The translations under genes and the position numbers were made by a program. From positions 124,001 through 188,000 of the forward strand of contig JAECUM010000797.1 in the NCBI GenBank assembly GCA_016617855.1: DNA of 64,000 nucleotides, given 5' to 3'. This document shows positions 12,507 through 24,579 of this stretch, in pieces. Source of the DNA: Megalonaias nervosa (Eukaryota; Mollusca; Bivalvia; Unionida; Unionidae). Position 1 is the first letter of the stretch; every line of letters starts with the position of its first letter. The notes under the pieces are model-generated. The model saw only the letters and a program-made list of their open reading frames with translations, was not told the DNA's origin and did no database searches.

Positions 12507-12652
12507 CTTGACTTCAACCAGCCAGACACCTACTACTTATTTAATCATGTGGATATCGTAGTCGGCTATCATAGTGGAGCACAAGAGTACTGGGGTGAAT
12601 CATTTGGCGATGATGGTGGCAGAATTATCTCCATCAAGGTCAGTCCTAGAAG
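12507..12652 (+). CDS. TM9SF2-like: TM9SF2-like gene, internal exon (lumenal domain)
   Basis: After a TTTGTCTTTAG acceptor, the exon reads LDFNQPDTYYLFNHVDIVVG in phase 0. This is the family core D.FY.FNHVDI..YYH. It then continues through GAQEYWGESFGDDGG to RIISIKVSPR. It ends two bases into a codon (AG|) at a GTATGT donor, 12653. The length of 146 nt gives the split codon completed by the next exon. The second half corresponds to the VAAKLEPKS segment of animal TM9SF2. Confidence 0.94.
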
Positions 12653-13849
12653 GTATGTGTAATTATTTGTCACAACAAAACATTTCTCAATAGACACATC
12701 CATACAAAGGACACTTAGTCAAGAACAATATTTAGGACCTTGTTTCTGAGAGCTTTCCAGTAAAATATACTTGGGACCTATGGAAGGCACATTCATTGTT
12801 GAATAGCTGTTCATAAATGCAGTTTAGTATTTTATATTATTTTCAGCCAAACTCTTTAAGTAATCAGAGCAACTTGTTCTATACTTTTAAAAATTGCTCT
12901 CCCATGGTACCATGTATATTTAATTTGAATAGCCCTTAATTTCATTGAAAATAAATCAAATTCTATAAAGAACATGTGTCCACAATGTGCAGAATTTTGT
13001 GATTATTCAAGTTACTCTGATAGACAAGATTTACTATATATATTCTTAATATCCATTCATCCATTCTCCTATTTATTATCCCTTGAATTTTCGTCAGTTT
13101 GTTACGACATAAACAGTTATGAACATCTTATTATTTTTCTTATCTTTAACCCCACAGCTGTCAAATCAATAATGTCAAACTTTTTTTAAAAAAAAATCAA
13201 GCATTGAATGCAAAGAATCATGTGACAGGTGTCAAACTGTCTCAAGCATCAGCCATTATGGCTCCCAAATCAGTAGATCATGTTTCCATCAATAAAGCCA
13301 ACTAAGGTGTGAACTACTGTAGGACAATTCTTACAGGTGATGTAGGCATTCAGTACCAACTATTTCAGTAGCAGATGCATTTTTTAGAATTTAATTATGC
13401 ATACCTTTAAATGGCAACTTTATTTGGAGCCTCGTACCTCCTTGGAAGGTAATTATTTACACCCAGCATGAAATACTTATTTCAAAATCATTGTTAGTGT
13501 TGACTTTTTTGGATGGGGTCAATCTATAGGCGTGATCCAGTACAAACTGGATTGAATGTTGTAACAATGAAAGCTTTTATTGAAATAAAAGTGTATTGCC
13601 CTGTTATGATAGAACCAACATCCTCTTTTCTTGACTGAGTTATTACATAGCCACCATTGTAAAAGTTGACAGAAATCAGTAATTTTCATCTGGAAGTTTT
13701 TGATGACATTTAATCAAGAAAAAAAAATTCATCCAAGTTTTACTGATTGGTTGTTAATAGTATAACAATCAATTATCCAGGTTTGTTTGGGTAAATTGTT
13801 ACTAATTACATTGCTAATAATTAATAAGATCTGAGGACAAGCTTTAACC
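12653..13849 (+). other. Start of intron 3, nothing recognised
   Basis: First part of a 6,880-bp intron. AT-rich, with no coding similarity. The 12974-13189 open frame has no domain. Confidence 0.55.
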
Positions 13850-16213
13850 ATTGTGAATAGGAGAATGAAAGATGATTGGCATGAAAATTTTCATCCAAAG
13901 AAGGAAGCAAGTTAGAGCACATGGTTCAGTCAGTTTGTGTGCCAGAGATACAATGAAAGACATTGAATATGATGTTTTGCATGTCATATTCAAGAAAAAG
14001 AAGTTTTCTAAGACAGTGCAGATGTTTAAGCTCTGTAAAAGCAGCATCATTTAAGTTATACCAAAGCAACCCTTCCCAACATCTCAAATTTTCTAAAGGC
14101 TCTGCCATCAGGACAGATTCTCACTTAACAGACCTGATCAGGTATTTCAGATTTTGGAAACTAGTGTCTTGCTCTTGAATGCCTAAATGGAATCTCTGTT
14201 GTGTCGTATGGTCTCTAAATAAGCCCCCTGCCTATGAATCTTTGGGTGAAGCTAACTTTGAGAACCTTACCTTCTCGCTCACCTTACAGTCTGCGAGACG
14301 AAGGAGCAAACTTCATGCCCCATTCATAGAGTATGGCTGTATCAGGTTCATGTGTATGTAATTACAAGTAAGTGTCTCTCCTTTACCAACCAGGTTTTAA
14401 AGCAAAACAAAAAATCCCCAGCTTCTTCAGTTGCTCCACTGCCAGCATTTTTAGCAAATATCACAGCTTCCTTCAGTTGCTCCACTCCCAATTGAGATCC
14501 CCAGTTTCAGCTTTATCTGGGGATGACCAAGATGGACTCCTATGTTATGGATGTAAATTATTACTTTGCAGGCTGTAAAGAGGGAATGTAGGGTAGGGAG
14601 CATCTTTTCCTCCCCTCTAAAGGTTTAGATGATATTTCAGCTTATGCCATTTCCAGATTGATTGCATTAACTATCAAGGGAACTTGCTAGTCCCTTAGTT
14701 ATAACAGTGCTCAATGAAAAAAACTTTTAGACACAGGTCCAGGGCTGGTGACTTAAAAAAAAAATCACAAGCCGTGACTGAAATTCCACAAGCCTTGTCT
14801 CCAATTTCCATAAGCCCAAAATGTCCCCATTTTTAATATTATTTTTCACACAACGTTGCAATTGCTACAGTTCAAAATATAAATTCCATAGGAGGTTTTA
14901 AGGAATGTAGGTGTCATTAGTGATTCATCACTACACACACTAGAGACTGGATGGTCCTTTCGTTCAAACTTGTCTGCTGGATTCTCTGAGCGAATCCTGG
15001 TCAGAACCAAATTGACTTGCGTCAATATGTTGTTTGCAGTATGTGTAAAAAATTAATTACATCTCCCCCACCTTATTTTTGTTTTTGCAGGTGTGCTTCA
15101 CAAAGTTAAAAACTGTTGACCAGTTCTGAAATTAATGTTTGTTGGGCTTTGCTCATGCTGTTGATAGCTAATATAGCTAATTACTTCCTAAAATGGCTTC
15201 AAAAATGAATCACGCTTGAACACTATTCTGACAATTGATATGATAATGCTTTGCATATTATATATGCAAGAAAATCCGACTTCAAAGAAATGTTGCCACT
15301 GTTCATAGTTTGTCAAAAAAACCTATAATACATGTACATATGGCTTAACCATTTTCATTCAAAGCAATGATATGTAATAACTTTTGTTCTACTACATGCA
15401 TTTATCATCTCTTTGATTTGCCTATATTGGGTTGTTCCATGTCCTGATCATTCCTATGCAAATTAGCTCAATGGGCTCACCCACTGCAGTCTTCAAACAC
15501 ATCTCACTAGTTATTGTGATCCAGTTAAGTAATATATGAAATGGTGGTTTATTCCTGACCTCTTTGCCTTTTAATTACTGCTGTTTAAACTGCCCAAAGG
15601 ATAATTTTTCATTAGCTCAAATCATGACTTTTTACCATTTATATATTTTACATGTGACGGGCATATACTGAAAGTGGTAGTTTTTTTTTCTATTTTTGAA
15701 GATTACTGAAAATCGTGTTTTAACATGACATGCTGTGTTACAGTTGGATTAAAATCAGATCTCAACTTCACATAGAACAGTGGCAATCTGATTTTAGTCA
15801 ACATCTTAAGAATACATTTCTGCATTTCACCAGCATGAGCAAAGTTTTTTCTGTCAAATTTGATTAATTTTTTTTACAAGCCCGACAGGCGCCTCTTTTA
15901 GAATACAGGCCAGGCCCTATCTGAAATTAGAGTGGCCCCTTTGCATCCGGCTATCACATTTTCTTTCAGCACTGTTTATAGGGACATGTCGTTCTTGAAA
16001 ATTAAAGCTCATGAGCTTCAAGCCATTGCTGCCTCATGGGCCTGTCTAGCTCATTCATCTATGGAGGACATGATGAAAGCCATGCTTTGGCACTCTCACA
16101 CTACTTTATCCTCCTTTTACCTTCACTCATTAGCCCACCAAAGCCAAGGCATTTTCTCACTGGGCCCAGTCATTGATCTAGAAGTGGCCCATGTCAATTC
16201 CATGTTGCAGTAG
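13850..16213 (+). pseudogene. DIRS-type tyrosine recombinase, broken, with internal insertion
   Basis: Plus-strand remnant of the recombinase of a DIRS retrotransposon (the enzyme that integrates the circular cDNA). Pieces in order: WNLCCVVWSLNKPP (from about 14181); LTFSLTLQSARRRSKLHAP (about 14266-14323), where the RRRSKLHA text matches the family's (R)RxSELHALS motif with the first catalytic Arg; LLYQPGFKAKQKIPSFF (about 14375); an LCPVRAL-like region near 14550; and ISAYAISRLIALTIK (about 14634-14680), matching ISxxTISRWIKxTI. The C-terminal end resumes at 15990-16213 with KIKAHELQAIAASWA and TTLSSFYLHSL, which has the Tyr nucleophile position. The Arg of the HxxR box reads Gln (HELQ). 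Frames change several times. About 1.2 kb of unrelated sequence interrupts the gene. Confidence 0.75.
14700..15905. mobile_element. Probable insertion splitting the DIRS recombinase
   Basis: Recombinase similarity stops near 14690 and resumes near 15930. The gap is AT-rich, with an imperfect inverted similarity at its edges: AGGGCTGG followed by CACAAGCC near 14731-14776, and on the right GACAGGCGCC...GGCCAGGCCCT near 15885-15919 (reverse complement AGGGCCTGGCC). The ends are only loosely placed and I found no convincing target duplication. It resembles a hAT-like non-autonomous element. A second possibility is that the interruption is older flanking DNA joined by deletion. Confidence 0.4.
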
Positions 16214-16873
16214 TCTTCTCTTCTTCTGTGAGAGTGGATATTCCTTGTGTTTGAGTTTTTTGTTCTCCAATTTTAGGATCATCAGACCTCGCTTCAAACT
16301 GACAAATTTGGCTGGGCAGTTGCAACAGGTAGGGTAAGATTGGTATTACCCTGGCAAAAGAAACCTACATTTTTAGAATGGAAGATTCCATAGACTGGCT
16401 TTAAAAACTTATATAACTGGGCATGTTCTACATACTTTATAAAGTATGTAGAATGAAGTCTCCACAAAGAGGCTTTGTAACATCAAACCCATCATTGGAG
16501 AGTGGCTTTCCTCCAGTAGAATAAGCGGCAGAGATGAGGTAGTATTGCACTGATCACATGTACACACACATACCTGACTTGTGCATACCTGCTGAAGGAT
16601 GCCCTAAACCAAAGTGCATACCCTGCCAGTAACAACTGACAGTGAAACACAATCTGGTCAAGTGTATTGACTTCCACTCCAATTAGATGACAGTTCTTGA
16701 TGTAAACTTGATTAGGAAATTCGTGATGATATTTGTACCTCCGTACAAAGTCTTGGACTTTTTGAGTGAATGTTATTATGTAACAGATTTTGACCCAAGT
16801 ATATATTTTGATAGCTTTTCTGTTTGTAGCTCTACTGGTCGCAGATTTAAAAAGCCTACAGAATGGCCTGATG
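16214..16873 (+). other. Intron 3, non-coding with a perfect palindrome
   Basis: No coding similarity. It holds a 28-bp perfect palindrome at 16426-16453 (separate entry). Open frames at 16492-16677 and 16687-16878 show no domain. Confidence 0.5.
16426..16453. repeat. 28-bp perfect palindrome
   Basis: TTCTACATACTTTA is followed at once by its exact reverse complement TAAAGTATGTAGAA, with no spacer. It could extrude as a cruciform or mark the centre of a decayed inverted-repeat element. Such a long exact dyad in AT-rich intron DNA is unlikely to be very old. Confidence 0.9.
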
Positions 16874-17188
16874 TCTGATGGTTCATTAGCACAAGTTTGG
16901 TATCTTGACCTGATGGTTCATTAGCACAAGCTTGTTATCTTTACCTGATGGTTCATTAGCACAAGTTTGGTATCTTTACCTGATAGTTCATTAGCACAAG
17001 TTTGGTATCTTTACCTGATGGTTCATTAGCACAGGTTTGGTATCTTTACCTGATGGTTCATTAGCACAAGTTTGGTATCTTTACCTGATGGTTCATTAGC
17101 ACGAGTTTGTTATCTTTACCTGATGGTTCATTAGCACAAGTTTGGTATCTTTACCTGATGGTTCATTAGCACAAGTTTGTTATCTTTA
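16874..17188 (+). repeat. 35-bp minisatellite, nine copies
   Basis: Nine head-to-tail copies of a 35-bp unit (begins CCTGATGGTTCATTAGCACA and ends GGTATCTTTA). Copies differ by only one to three bases, at recurring sites such as TTGG/TTGT. The high identity shows recent expansion or homogenisation. No long open frame spans it. Confidence 0.95.
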
Positions 17189-18450
17189 CTCCTCCACAAC
17201 TACTTGGATAATTGCCATAAAATTTAACACACATTCATTATAAGGTTTAGTTGATCCTGAATGTAAATAGCACTGCTCAGACATCCAATATGGACACCAC
17301 AGCAGCCATCTTGAAAATCTTATTATTGCCAATCCAACTGATTAGAAGGTCATATTAGCATGGGGTTTCATTGAATGTTTTCTTTTGTCTGGCTGGTCCT
17401 AAATGAAAATGGTGCTGGTCTGATGTAAAATATGTCCCTCACTGCAGACATCTAGAAAATCCTACAGTTGTTGCATCTCTGTACAGAAAGTCATATCAGC
17501 ATGGGATAACACCAGAAGACTTAAATGTCTAGTTAGACCTTTATGAATATAGTTCTAATATTCAATACAGCAGCCACAGTGGCCATCTAAAAAACTTGTT
17601 TTGTTGCTACCTCTGAATGGACAGTCATTTAAATATTGGGAGTGGGGGTGGGATGAATGACTTCTTGTGATGTCTTGGTGGACCTAAATGAAATTTTTTG
17701 CTGATCTGATTTTTAATGTGGCTGCCAATGTAGCCATATATTCTTGTCACTTCTCCTATGTGGAAATTCATATTGATATGAAGTTTGCACTGGAAGACAT
17801 CTTAAGATGGGCATAGATTAAAACCAATCCACTCTGACATCCAGTATGGCAGCCTCATAGGCCATCATGAAAATCTTACTGCTGAACCTCCATAGTTGAT
17901 GGCTATATCAAGATGGAAATTTTACTAATGGACTTGTCTAATTGGTCCTGAATGAAAATGTTGCTGATCTTACATCTAGTATGGCCACCATGGCAGCCAT
18001 CCTGTAAATCTTACATCTAGTATGGCCATCCTGTAAATCTTGTTATTGCTACTCCCCCGAATGCAAAGTTAATAACATTGTATGATGTCTAGTTGTACTT
18101 AATGAAAATGGTGCTGATATTACGCCCAGTGTGGCCAACATGACAGCTGTCTTGAAAACTTCTTCTTTGCTGCTCCCAAATGGAGAATCATATTGACATG
18201 GGGCTTTCACCTGAAGACTAATTATGATCACTAGTTTGCCCTAATAAAAAATAGTGCCCAATTTGACATCAAATGTGGCTGCCATAATGAACATATTAAA
18301 AAATCTTGTGTCTGATTCTTCAGAATGGATGGTGATGTCAACACTGGGTTTTCAACAAGTCTTTCAATGGTGTCTAGTTTGCCTTATATTAAAATGGTAC
18401 CAATCTTAAATTCAATATGGTTGTCATCGTGGCTGATTTAAAAACTAGTA
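17189..18450 (+). repeat. Degenerate tandem array, period about 145 bp (type 1)
   Basis: About eight or nine diverged units. Each contains, in order, CTCCTCC-like text, CATATCAACATGG, GATGTCTAGTTGGTCCTAAATG, AAAATGGTGCTGATCTGA, TGTCCAATATGGCTGCC and GGCCATCTTGAAAATCTTG. The GCCATCTTGAAAATC word recurs near 17300, 17446, 17578, 17731, 17858, 17990, 18137, 18281 and 18427. The same family forms the array at 59460-60240. It begins directly where the 35-bp minisatellite ends. Confidence 0.85.
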
Positions 18451-19532
18451 GTTCGTAAATATGTGAAATGGTGTTAAGACTCAGCAGTTAAAAAGAAGAA
18501 AGGGTCTTGTGTTGAATTCCTGGAAATTCTTTTCAGACAGTAGAATGTCAGTCCAGTTGAAGGACCCTTATATACCTTTATATTTTATGTACATTTTACA
18601 GAATTTTAACATCCTGACCCATTGTGGTTTCTTTTACTGTTGACTTTTATTTGTGCAATTTTTCATTTTTACATTTTTGGAACTTTTAATTGGTACCACA
18701 CAGCCATCAATGTGCTGTGGTGCCGTTCAACTCCAGTACATAGAAATTATAAATACTGAATTGTCATCATGTATAGAGATCAACCTTAATTGATGAATGA
18801 AACTTGTTCGACATCAGTCAATTAATTTTATGAAAACTTTATGTCCATTCAAACAGATTAAACAACATTATCTCTGCCATTTGAATTTGCTCAGCATTTA
18901 TGGAAATTAAAGTCATTACATCATTTACATGTAGGGACAGTTACTAGAGATAGAATGTACACATTTACATGTATTACCATTGGCAGTATATATACATGAA
19001 TAGACTGACTTAGTTTTGCTAAACTAAAATAAAGCATATACCACTACTGCAACCAGAACTGGTTAATTGTAAAGAACACTGAATTATTATCATGCAACTA
19101 TTCTTTATTATGAAACTAGGACATATTGCAACCTAGATTACCTGGCCCACTTCAAAGCTACATTGAACTTGCCAGGCGCATCAGTGCACAGTTTTAGTGA
19201 GAGAGATGTTAATTATCTGGATAAGATTTCAGTGAAAAGAATAATTTTCATTAGCACTTAAATTATCCAAATAGAAAGAAAAGGAATTTTATCTTAATGT
19301 CTGGATACTTTAATTAATTATGGTTTATACAAACGTTTTGGTTTAATACAGTGCAGGTACAAGTTATGTGGAAGATGTATGACTCTTTAAGAATTTATAA
19401 CTGAATTATAACGGTGTTGATGCCACCATTATGATCAGTCAAGTGATAACTTGTGTAGTATGATTCATATGGGAGACAACACATTCGATAACAGCTGGTT
19501 TATTATGTACATATGTACAATTGAACTTTCAG
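18451..19532 (+). other. End of intron 3, nothing recognised
   Basis: AT-rich intron up to the CAG acceptor at 19530-19532. No repeat family or coding similarity seen. Confidence 0.6.
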
Positions 19533-19653
19533 TATTGACAATAAAGGCCTACCAATAGACAAAGCATGTGTTGAAACCAAACCTTTGGGGATACCAGGTG
19601 GGAATCTGAAGGATAACATCAAGTTTAGTTACACCTATTCTGTTTCTTGGGAG
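19533..19653 (+). CDS. TM9SF2-like: TM9SF2-like gene, internal exon (end of lumenal domain)
   Basis: Follows TTGAACTTTCAG and completes the Ser codon AG|T left open by the previous exon. It ends in phase 0 with TGGGAG before GTAAGT at 19654. The peptide ends DNIKFSYTYSVSWE, matching the SGEIKIAYTYSVSFEE segment where the lumenal domain meets the membrane domain. The more variable first half (IDNKGLPIDKACVETKP) retains the single Cys seen in animal TM9SF2 around DKPDC. Confidence 0.94.
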
Positions 19654-19845
19654 GTAAGTACAGCGTTTGTTCTGAAAATTCCTAAGTTGTTCCCAGAATT
19701 TATTGTAGAAAAATCAATGTGTTCATTTATATGTTGTATCGGAAAAGGGATGCCCCAGTGAACTTTCATTGCTTATCTTCAGCCATTATCCACTTTTGTT
19801 AGTTAACTATGTTGTAGGGACAAGTAGAGCTTTGGTATGACCCTG

Positions 19846-20520
19846 CATCAAGTGCATGTCTTCATATTTTGTCCTGAGAGATTCTAGACAGATGTCTGAT
19901 AGGTGAGTGATCTCCAGCCCACATGGACCTCTTGTTTTTGTCCCCTGCCTTTGTGGGGAAAAAGAGGGAGACATAGTATCTATACTTTCATCTTTCCACA
20001 TGTCCTTCCACTCTGTTATTTGAAAGCCATTTGAGATTAAGGAATGAAATTTGGTATATTTGTATATCATCACTAAATAGGCATGTCACATAATATATTT
20101 GGGGTTCTGTCTTCAAGGCCAAGTTCACTGTTAATACGTTTTGTTTTCTGTCACACATTCCTTTCACTTGTGACCTTTTAACCATTTGAGATTGAGGGAT
20201 GAAACATGGTATGCATGTACATCAGCAAAAGAATGTGTGTTGCATTCCATATTGGGGGGTGTTTTTTTCAGGGACAAGGGGTTACTTGATATTTCAAATT
20301 TTCCTTTCTGTTTCCCCCTTCTACTCAGTAACTTTAAAACTGTTTGAAATTAAGGGATGAAATTTGATATACTTGAACATCATCACTATGGTGTGTCACA
20401 TACTACATTAAGGTGTCCTATGTTCATGATCATGGATTGGTATTTTACATTTTCATGACATATTCTCTTTTTTTAACTTTAAAGCCATTTGAGACTGAAG
20501 AATACATTTGGTATGAATAC
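19846..20520 (+). repeat. Degenerate tandem array, period about 150 bp (type 2)
   Basis: Four units share the core AAAGCCATTTGAGATTAAGGGATGAAA-like text followed by TTTGGTATATTTGTACATCA. The core occurs near 20024, 20180, 20337 and 20484. A single related unit lies at about 50655-50830 (GTCCCTCACTTTTTC ... AACTGTTTGAGATTAGAGG). Weaker relatives appear near 26300-26480. The array starts about 190 bp after an exon. Confidence 0.8.
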
Positions 20521-21024
20521 AGATTATTATTAGAAATTGTCAGTTACCAAAGTGGTGGCTATTTCTGTCTTGATGGTCAAGATCATGGTATTGTATGTTT
20601 CCATCAGACTTTGCCTTTACATGTTTTCATCATTTTGGAAGGGTTTGATTTTCAAAGATGTTTTCTTTTTCCAGTTTTTTTTATTTTTTTTTTATCTTTA
20701 TGTTAAATTACCATTTAATCAGCACCATATAGTAAGTATTATGTAATTTTGTAATATGGTCATGTGACAACTCAATATGGTGCAGAAGGCGTGAGTGAAT
20801 CTACATGCCGTCATGTTAATTTATGTGATAATAAAAGACTATCTACTGCTGTTACCCACGGGATGAAAGAGTTTTAATACATAGCAGTATATCCTCCTTG
20901 ATGTAAACCAGTTTTTATGCATATGTAGTTTTAGGGCAATGGGTAAAGCAAGTAATTTCTTGTGTAATGGGATTGTGGGAGTCATCTCAAAATGCTACTG
21001 ATTGAAAATTTATGTTATCACATC

Positions 21025-21067
<43 letters not shown>

Positions 21068-21715
21068 ATAATTAAATGATAAGCCCTGTATCTGTTTATA
21101 TGGTAATCAAATACTAAACCGAAGTTCACCCATAGTGAAAGTTTCCTGTTAATCAGTGGAGCTGTAAAGAATTGTCAGCATAGACATGGAAGGCAGATGG
21201 AACCACACACATAGATGAACAAAGTGAATCCTAATTACCACCAGCTTACTGACATGAAAGTATAAAGGGAAATATTATGAACAGGTCACTACTCTTGACT
21301 ACTTTTCAAGAAATGAAGTGAATTTTATTGGAGTTAATTAAATTTACTTTAAAAGAATGAAGTATTGCTTGCTAGTATAATATTGAAATAAAAGTAAAAC
21401 ATAAATAATCAGATTTTTCTCTTCATTGTATTAAATTGTGTGGGCTGCCATTTAATTTTCAGAAGGGGTCTGGAATATTTCACCCCCCAAATTAACAATT
21501 TCCAGTCCTCTTGAAAAAATTCTCACTTTGAGTTGTGGACAAAAAAACTTATTATATCCATTACAGTAGTTTAAAAAATATTAATTATCTTAAGATAATA
21601 GAAACATTCTAGTTTGAAAGAAAATCCAAGGTGCACCCCTCACTCTTTGCAGAAATAAGTGCTTGGTCCCTTAGTAGTTTCTAGTTTCTATAATTTTAAT
21701 ATTGAAGATGGCACT
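20521..21715 (+). other. Intron 4, non-coding
   Basis: AT-rich intron containing a T-rich tract near 20670-20700 and a (CT)n microsatellite. No coding similarity. Confidence 0.55.
21023..21062 (+). repeat. (CT)n microsatellite
   Basis: About 40 bp of CT dinucleotides with one CCC interruption. Confidence 0.95.
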
Positions 21716-21722
21716 AAAACTC

Positions 21723-21985
21723 GGGGACCCTGAGTGGCAAAGTGGTTTAAAGAGCTCATCATTACGGATCACTGCCATCTCACCTCTGTCTGCTTGGGTT
21801 CGAGTCTCGGGTTCGGCCAATGTGGGTATGTGAGAAAGCTTGCCAGTAGCTTCTCGTGGGTCAGTGGTTTTACCTGGGGTTTCCCCGGGTTCTTTCTCCA
21901 CCATTTATACTGGCCACCATGTATAGCCTTTCTTGTGCTGAAAAATTGTGCTAAACCCTACAACAATAACAACACAACAACAACC
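21723..21985 (+). mobile_element. tRNA-headed SINE, (CAA)n tail, older copy
   Basis: Same family as the copies at 50947-51195 and 57102-57354. It has a tRNA-like head with a decayed A box (TGGCAAAGTGG) and an intact B box (GGTTCGAGTC, about 21797). The body carries GTGAGAAAGCTTGCCAGTAG and a pyrimidine-rich CCGGGTTCTTTCTCCACCA segment. The tail is CAACAATAACAACACAACAA. The 7-bp AAAACTC flanks it (21716-21722 and 21986-21992). It is clearly more diverged than the other two copies, so it inserted earlier. Confidence 0.88.
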
Positions 21986-23084
21986 AAAACTCTGATAGGT
22001 GATGCAACCTCCTTATTATATGCCCAGCTCGTGCCCTCTTTGTTGCCAACTACATTGATCTTAGAGCTACAAACCAGCTATTTGCATACAAAGGTGTGGA
22101 GCTAAATAAAATGTCATCAAAATGTATTAAGTGGTTAAAAATTAATAGCCAAGATAAGGAAACAGGCCAGTGACTTCCCTTGTTTTTAACTGTATCTTTG
22201 GGGGCTGATGGTATGGCTATGAATACATGAGATACTACTAAGTCCAGATATATAGCATGCAAACATTGCATGAAAATACCTTCAGTGGTTCAGGTTTTAT
22301 ATCTGCACTTGGACAGATATACTGTGACCTTAACCTTGAGACTGAAGTCATGACTATGATATGTTATGGTGTATCACTGATTCAAGTGTCAGTAAAATAT
22401 CTTCATTAGTTGAAACGTTATCCTCCAGAAAATGTAAAAATAGTTTTAAAAATCACTTTTCCCCATGCCTTGCTGTGAATTTAACTTAGTGCCTGGAAGG
22501 CCTGTATATGGTCCCACAAGATGGCCGCTATCACTTAACTGGCTTGAGGCAGCTGTCCCGGATTTTTGTGCCGTTTTCATGATCTGTGTGTTTGTTGTCT
22601 GTCTTCGTCTGCGTTATTGTGTTCATCATGCACTGGCTGTTCTATTTGAATGTGTTTCTTCATCTTCTTGTATTGGAAACGAGAAAAATTAACTTTTTCT
22701 CAGCTGTCTTGCTCCACTGTTGCAGCTTCCTTTGTTATCGAACAAGCCGCCATCACGTGTTACTCGCCAGTCCACCCGTTTATGCTATGATGGACCCTCA
22801 TTAATTGCCTTAAATGACCACTCCTTGGCTCTCCACACTACATTGTGCACTAGACTAAACGACCTGGATCTACATTCATCATTCCATAACTGTAAACGGA
22901 AGCGAAAAAAGAAGTGTTGTTTCAAAGGTGGCTGGTGTAGAACAGGAAGAAGAATTCAGTTATCTCCCTTCCGCCCTTTCCGGCACAGAAATTTTAAAAA
23001 TTCAGCCGTTAAGTTAGACAACCTAATTCAAATTCCAATTAAATCATCAACCTTTGTGTCAACTATCGAAGAGATACCACCACG

Positions 23085-24379
23085 AATCGCATTATTCAAT
23101 GCCCAATCAGTAGGACCATCGGAAAAAACGCACAGAAATAGTTAATTTTATCAATGATCAGAATATCGATGTCTTTTTCCTGACAGAAACATGGCTAAAA
23201 ACATCAGGCGATAAACCCAAATGCGCGGATCTAACACTCACCGGTTACTCAAGTCGTTCCCCCGACACTCCCGCGGAGGTGGAATTGCTGTCATCGCAAA
23301 GAACTCCATGATCAACCGTCTTAACTACACTACAACTTTCTATCTCGACCACACATCGTTTGAACTAGTCCAAACTACACTCACACTGGAACAAAGGTCA
23401 GTCCATTTTTTCTGCCTGTACCGCCCTCCTCCTGGTAGAAAACAACAAGCTGGCAGAATCTCTCTTTTTGGAGCAGTTTCCGAATCTCCTGGAGTATGGA
23501 AATTCGATAGGTGGCAACCTGACTATTCTTGGAGATTTCAACTTTCTCTTTGACTGTCCTGGAAACCCATGCACATCAAAACTCCTTGATTCCATTCACG
23601 TTTTCAGCCTCAAACAGTCAGTTAGCCAACCCACCCATAAACATGGTCACATTTTAGACTGGATTCTTTACAGACCTGATGATAATATTCTTCAGTCCTC
23701 CCTGGTGTCCCACGAACTTTCATCAGATCACCTCTGCATTATATGCCATCTTGACGTATCAGTCCCTAACCCTCCACCTTTATTCGCTACTAAGAGAAAC
23801 CTCTGTATGATAAACAGAACCAAACTAATGCATGACATCCAAGCAGACCTAACAACTAGCTTACCTACTACAGCAGAACAACTTGATAACTGCCTGCGTT
23901 CATTGCTTGACAAACATGCCCCAGCAACCAAGTGCAGAGTAGCAATTCAGAAGTGTTCTCCGTGGTATAGCAGTGTTAGAGACCAGCTACGCACTGGTAA
24001 AAGAGACCGCCATAAAGCTGAGAGGCTTTGGCTTTCCACCAGACTCACTATTCATAAGCAGATCTATGATGCCGCTAAGAAGAATGTCACAAACATAGTC
24101 CATGCAGCGAAATCGGCCCACTACAGTACTAAGATCACAGAAAGTTCCAGCTGCAAAGAGCTATTTGAGATTACTAACAAGCTACTGTCAAGGAACAAAT
24201 GTACACCACTTCCAGCTACCTTCTCTCTAATCGACCTTCCGGACCTGTTTGCAAATTTCTTCCATGACAAAGTACAAACCATCAGAGATAAACTTGACAA
24301 CACAATTTCAGTTGACTCGTTGTCACCATACAGTTGCGATACAGAATTTCAGCATTCGAACCTGTCTCTATGGATTTAG
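23085..24379 (+). pseudogene. LINE endonuclease domain, frameshifted
   Basis: The endonuclease that nicks target DNA is spread over three frames. It begins RIALFNAQSVGPSEKT (the N-terminal NxRS-type motif), continues as DVFFLTETWLK (the catalytic Glu of the TETWL motif) and RGGGIAVIAKN in the next frame, and then, after a shift near 23465, LTILGDFNFLFD (the GDFN motif with Asp and Asn). It ends with SSDHLCIICHL, the conserved SDH. Most catalytic motifs can still be read, but not in one frame. The longest open piece is 23468-24379, which also contains the linker to the reverse transcriptase. Confidence 0.88.
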
Positions 24380-24579
24380 TACGTACAATCGTGATGAAGA
24401 GTGCACCAAAGTAATGTGAATTGGATCTGATTCCGACGTCACTGCTGCTAGAATGCTTGGATCCAATGTTGCCTTCACTAACTGATGTTATTAATACCTC
24501 TCTCTCTCATCTGGGGAATTCCCATCATTTTACAAAACTGCCATTGTAAAGCCTCTGCTGAAGAAACCAACACTCGACC

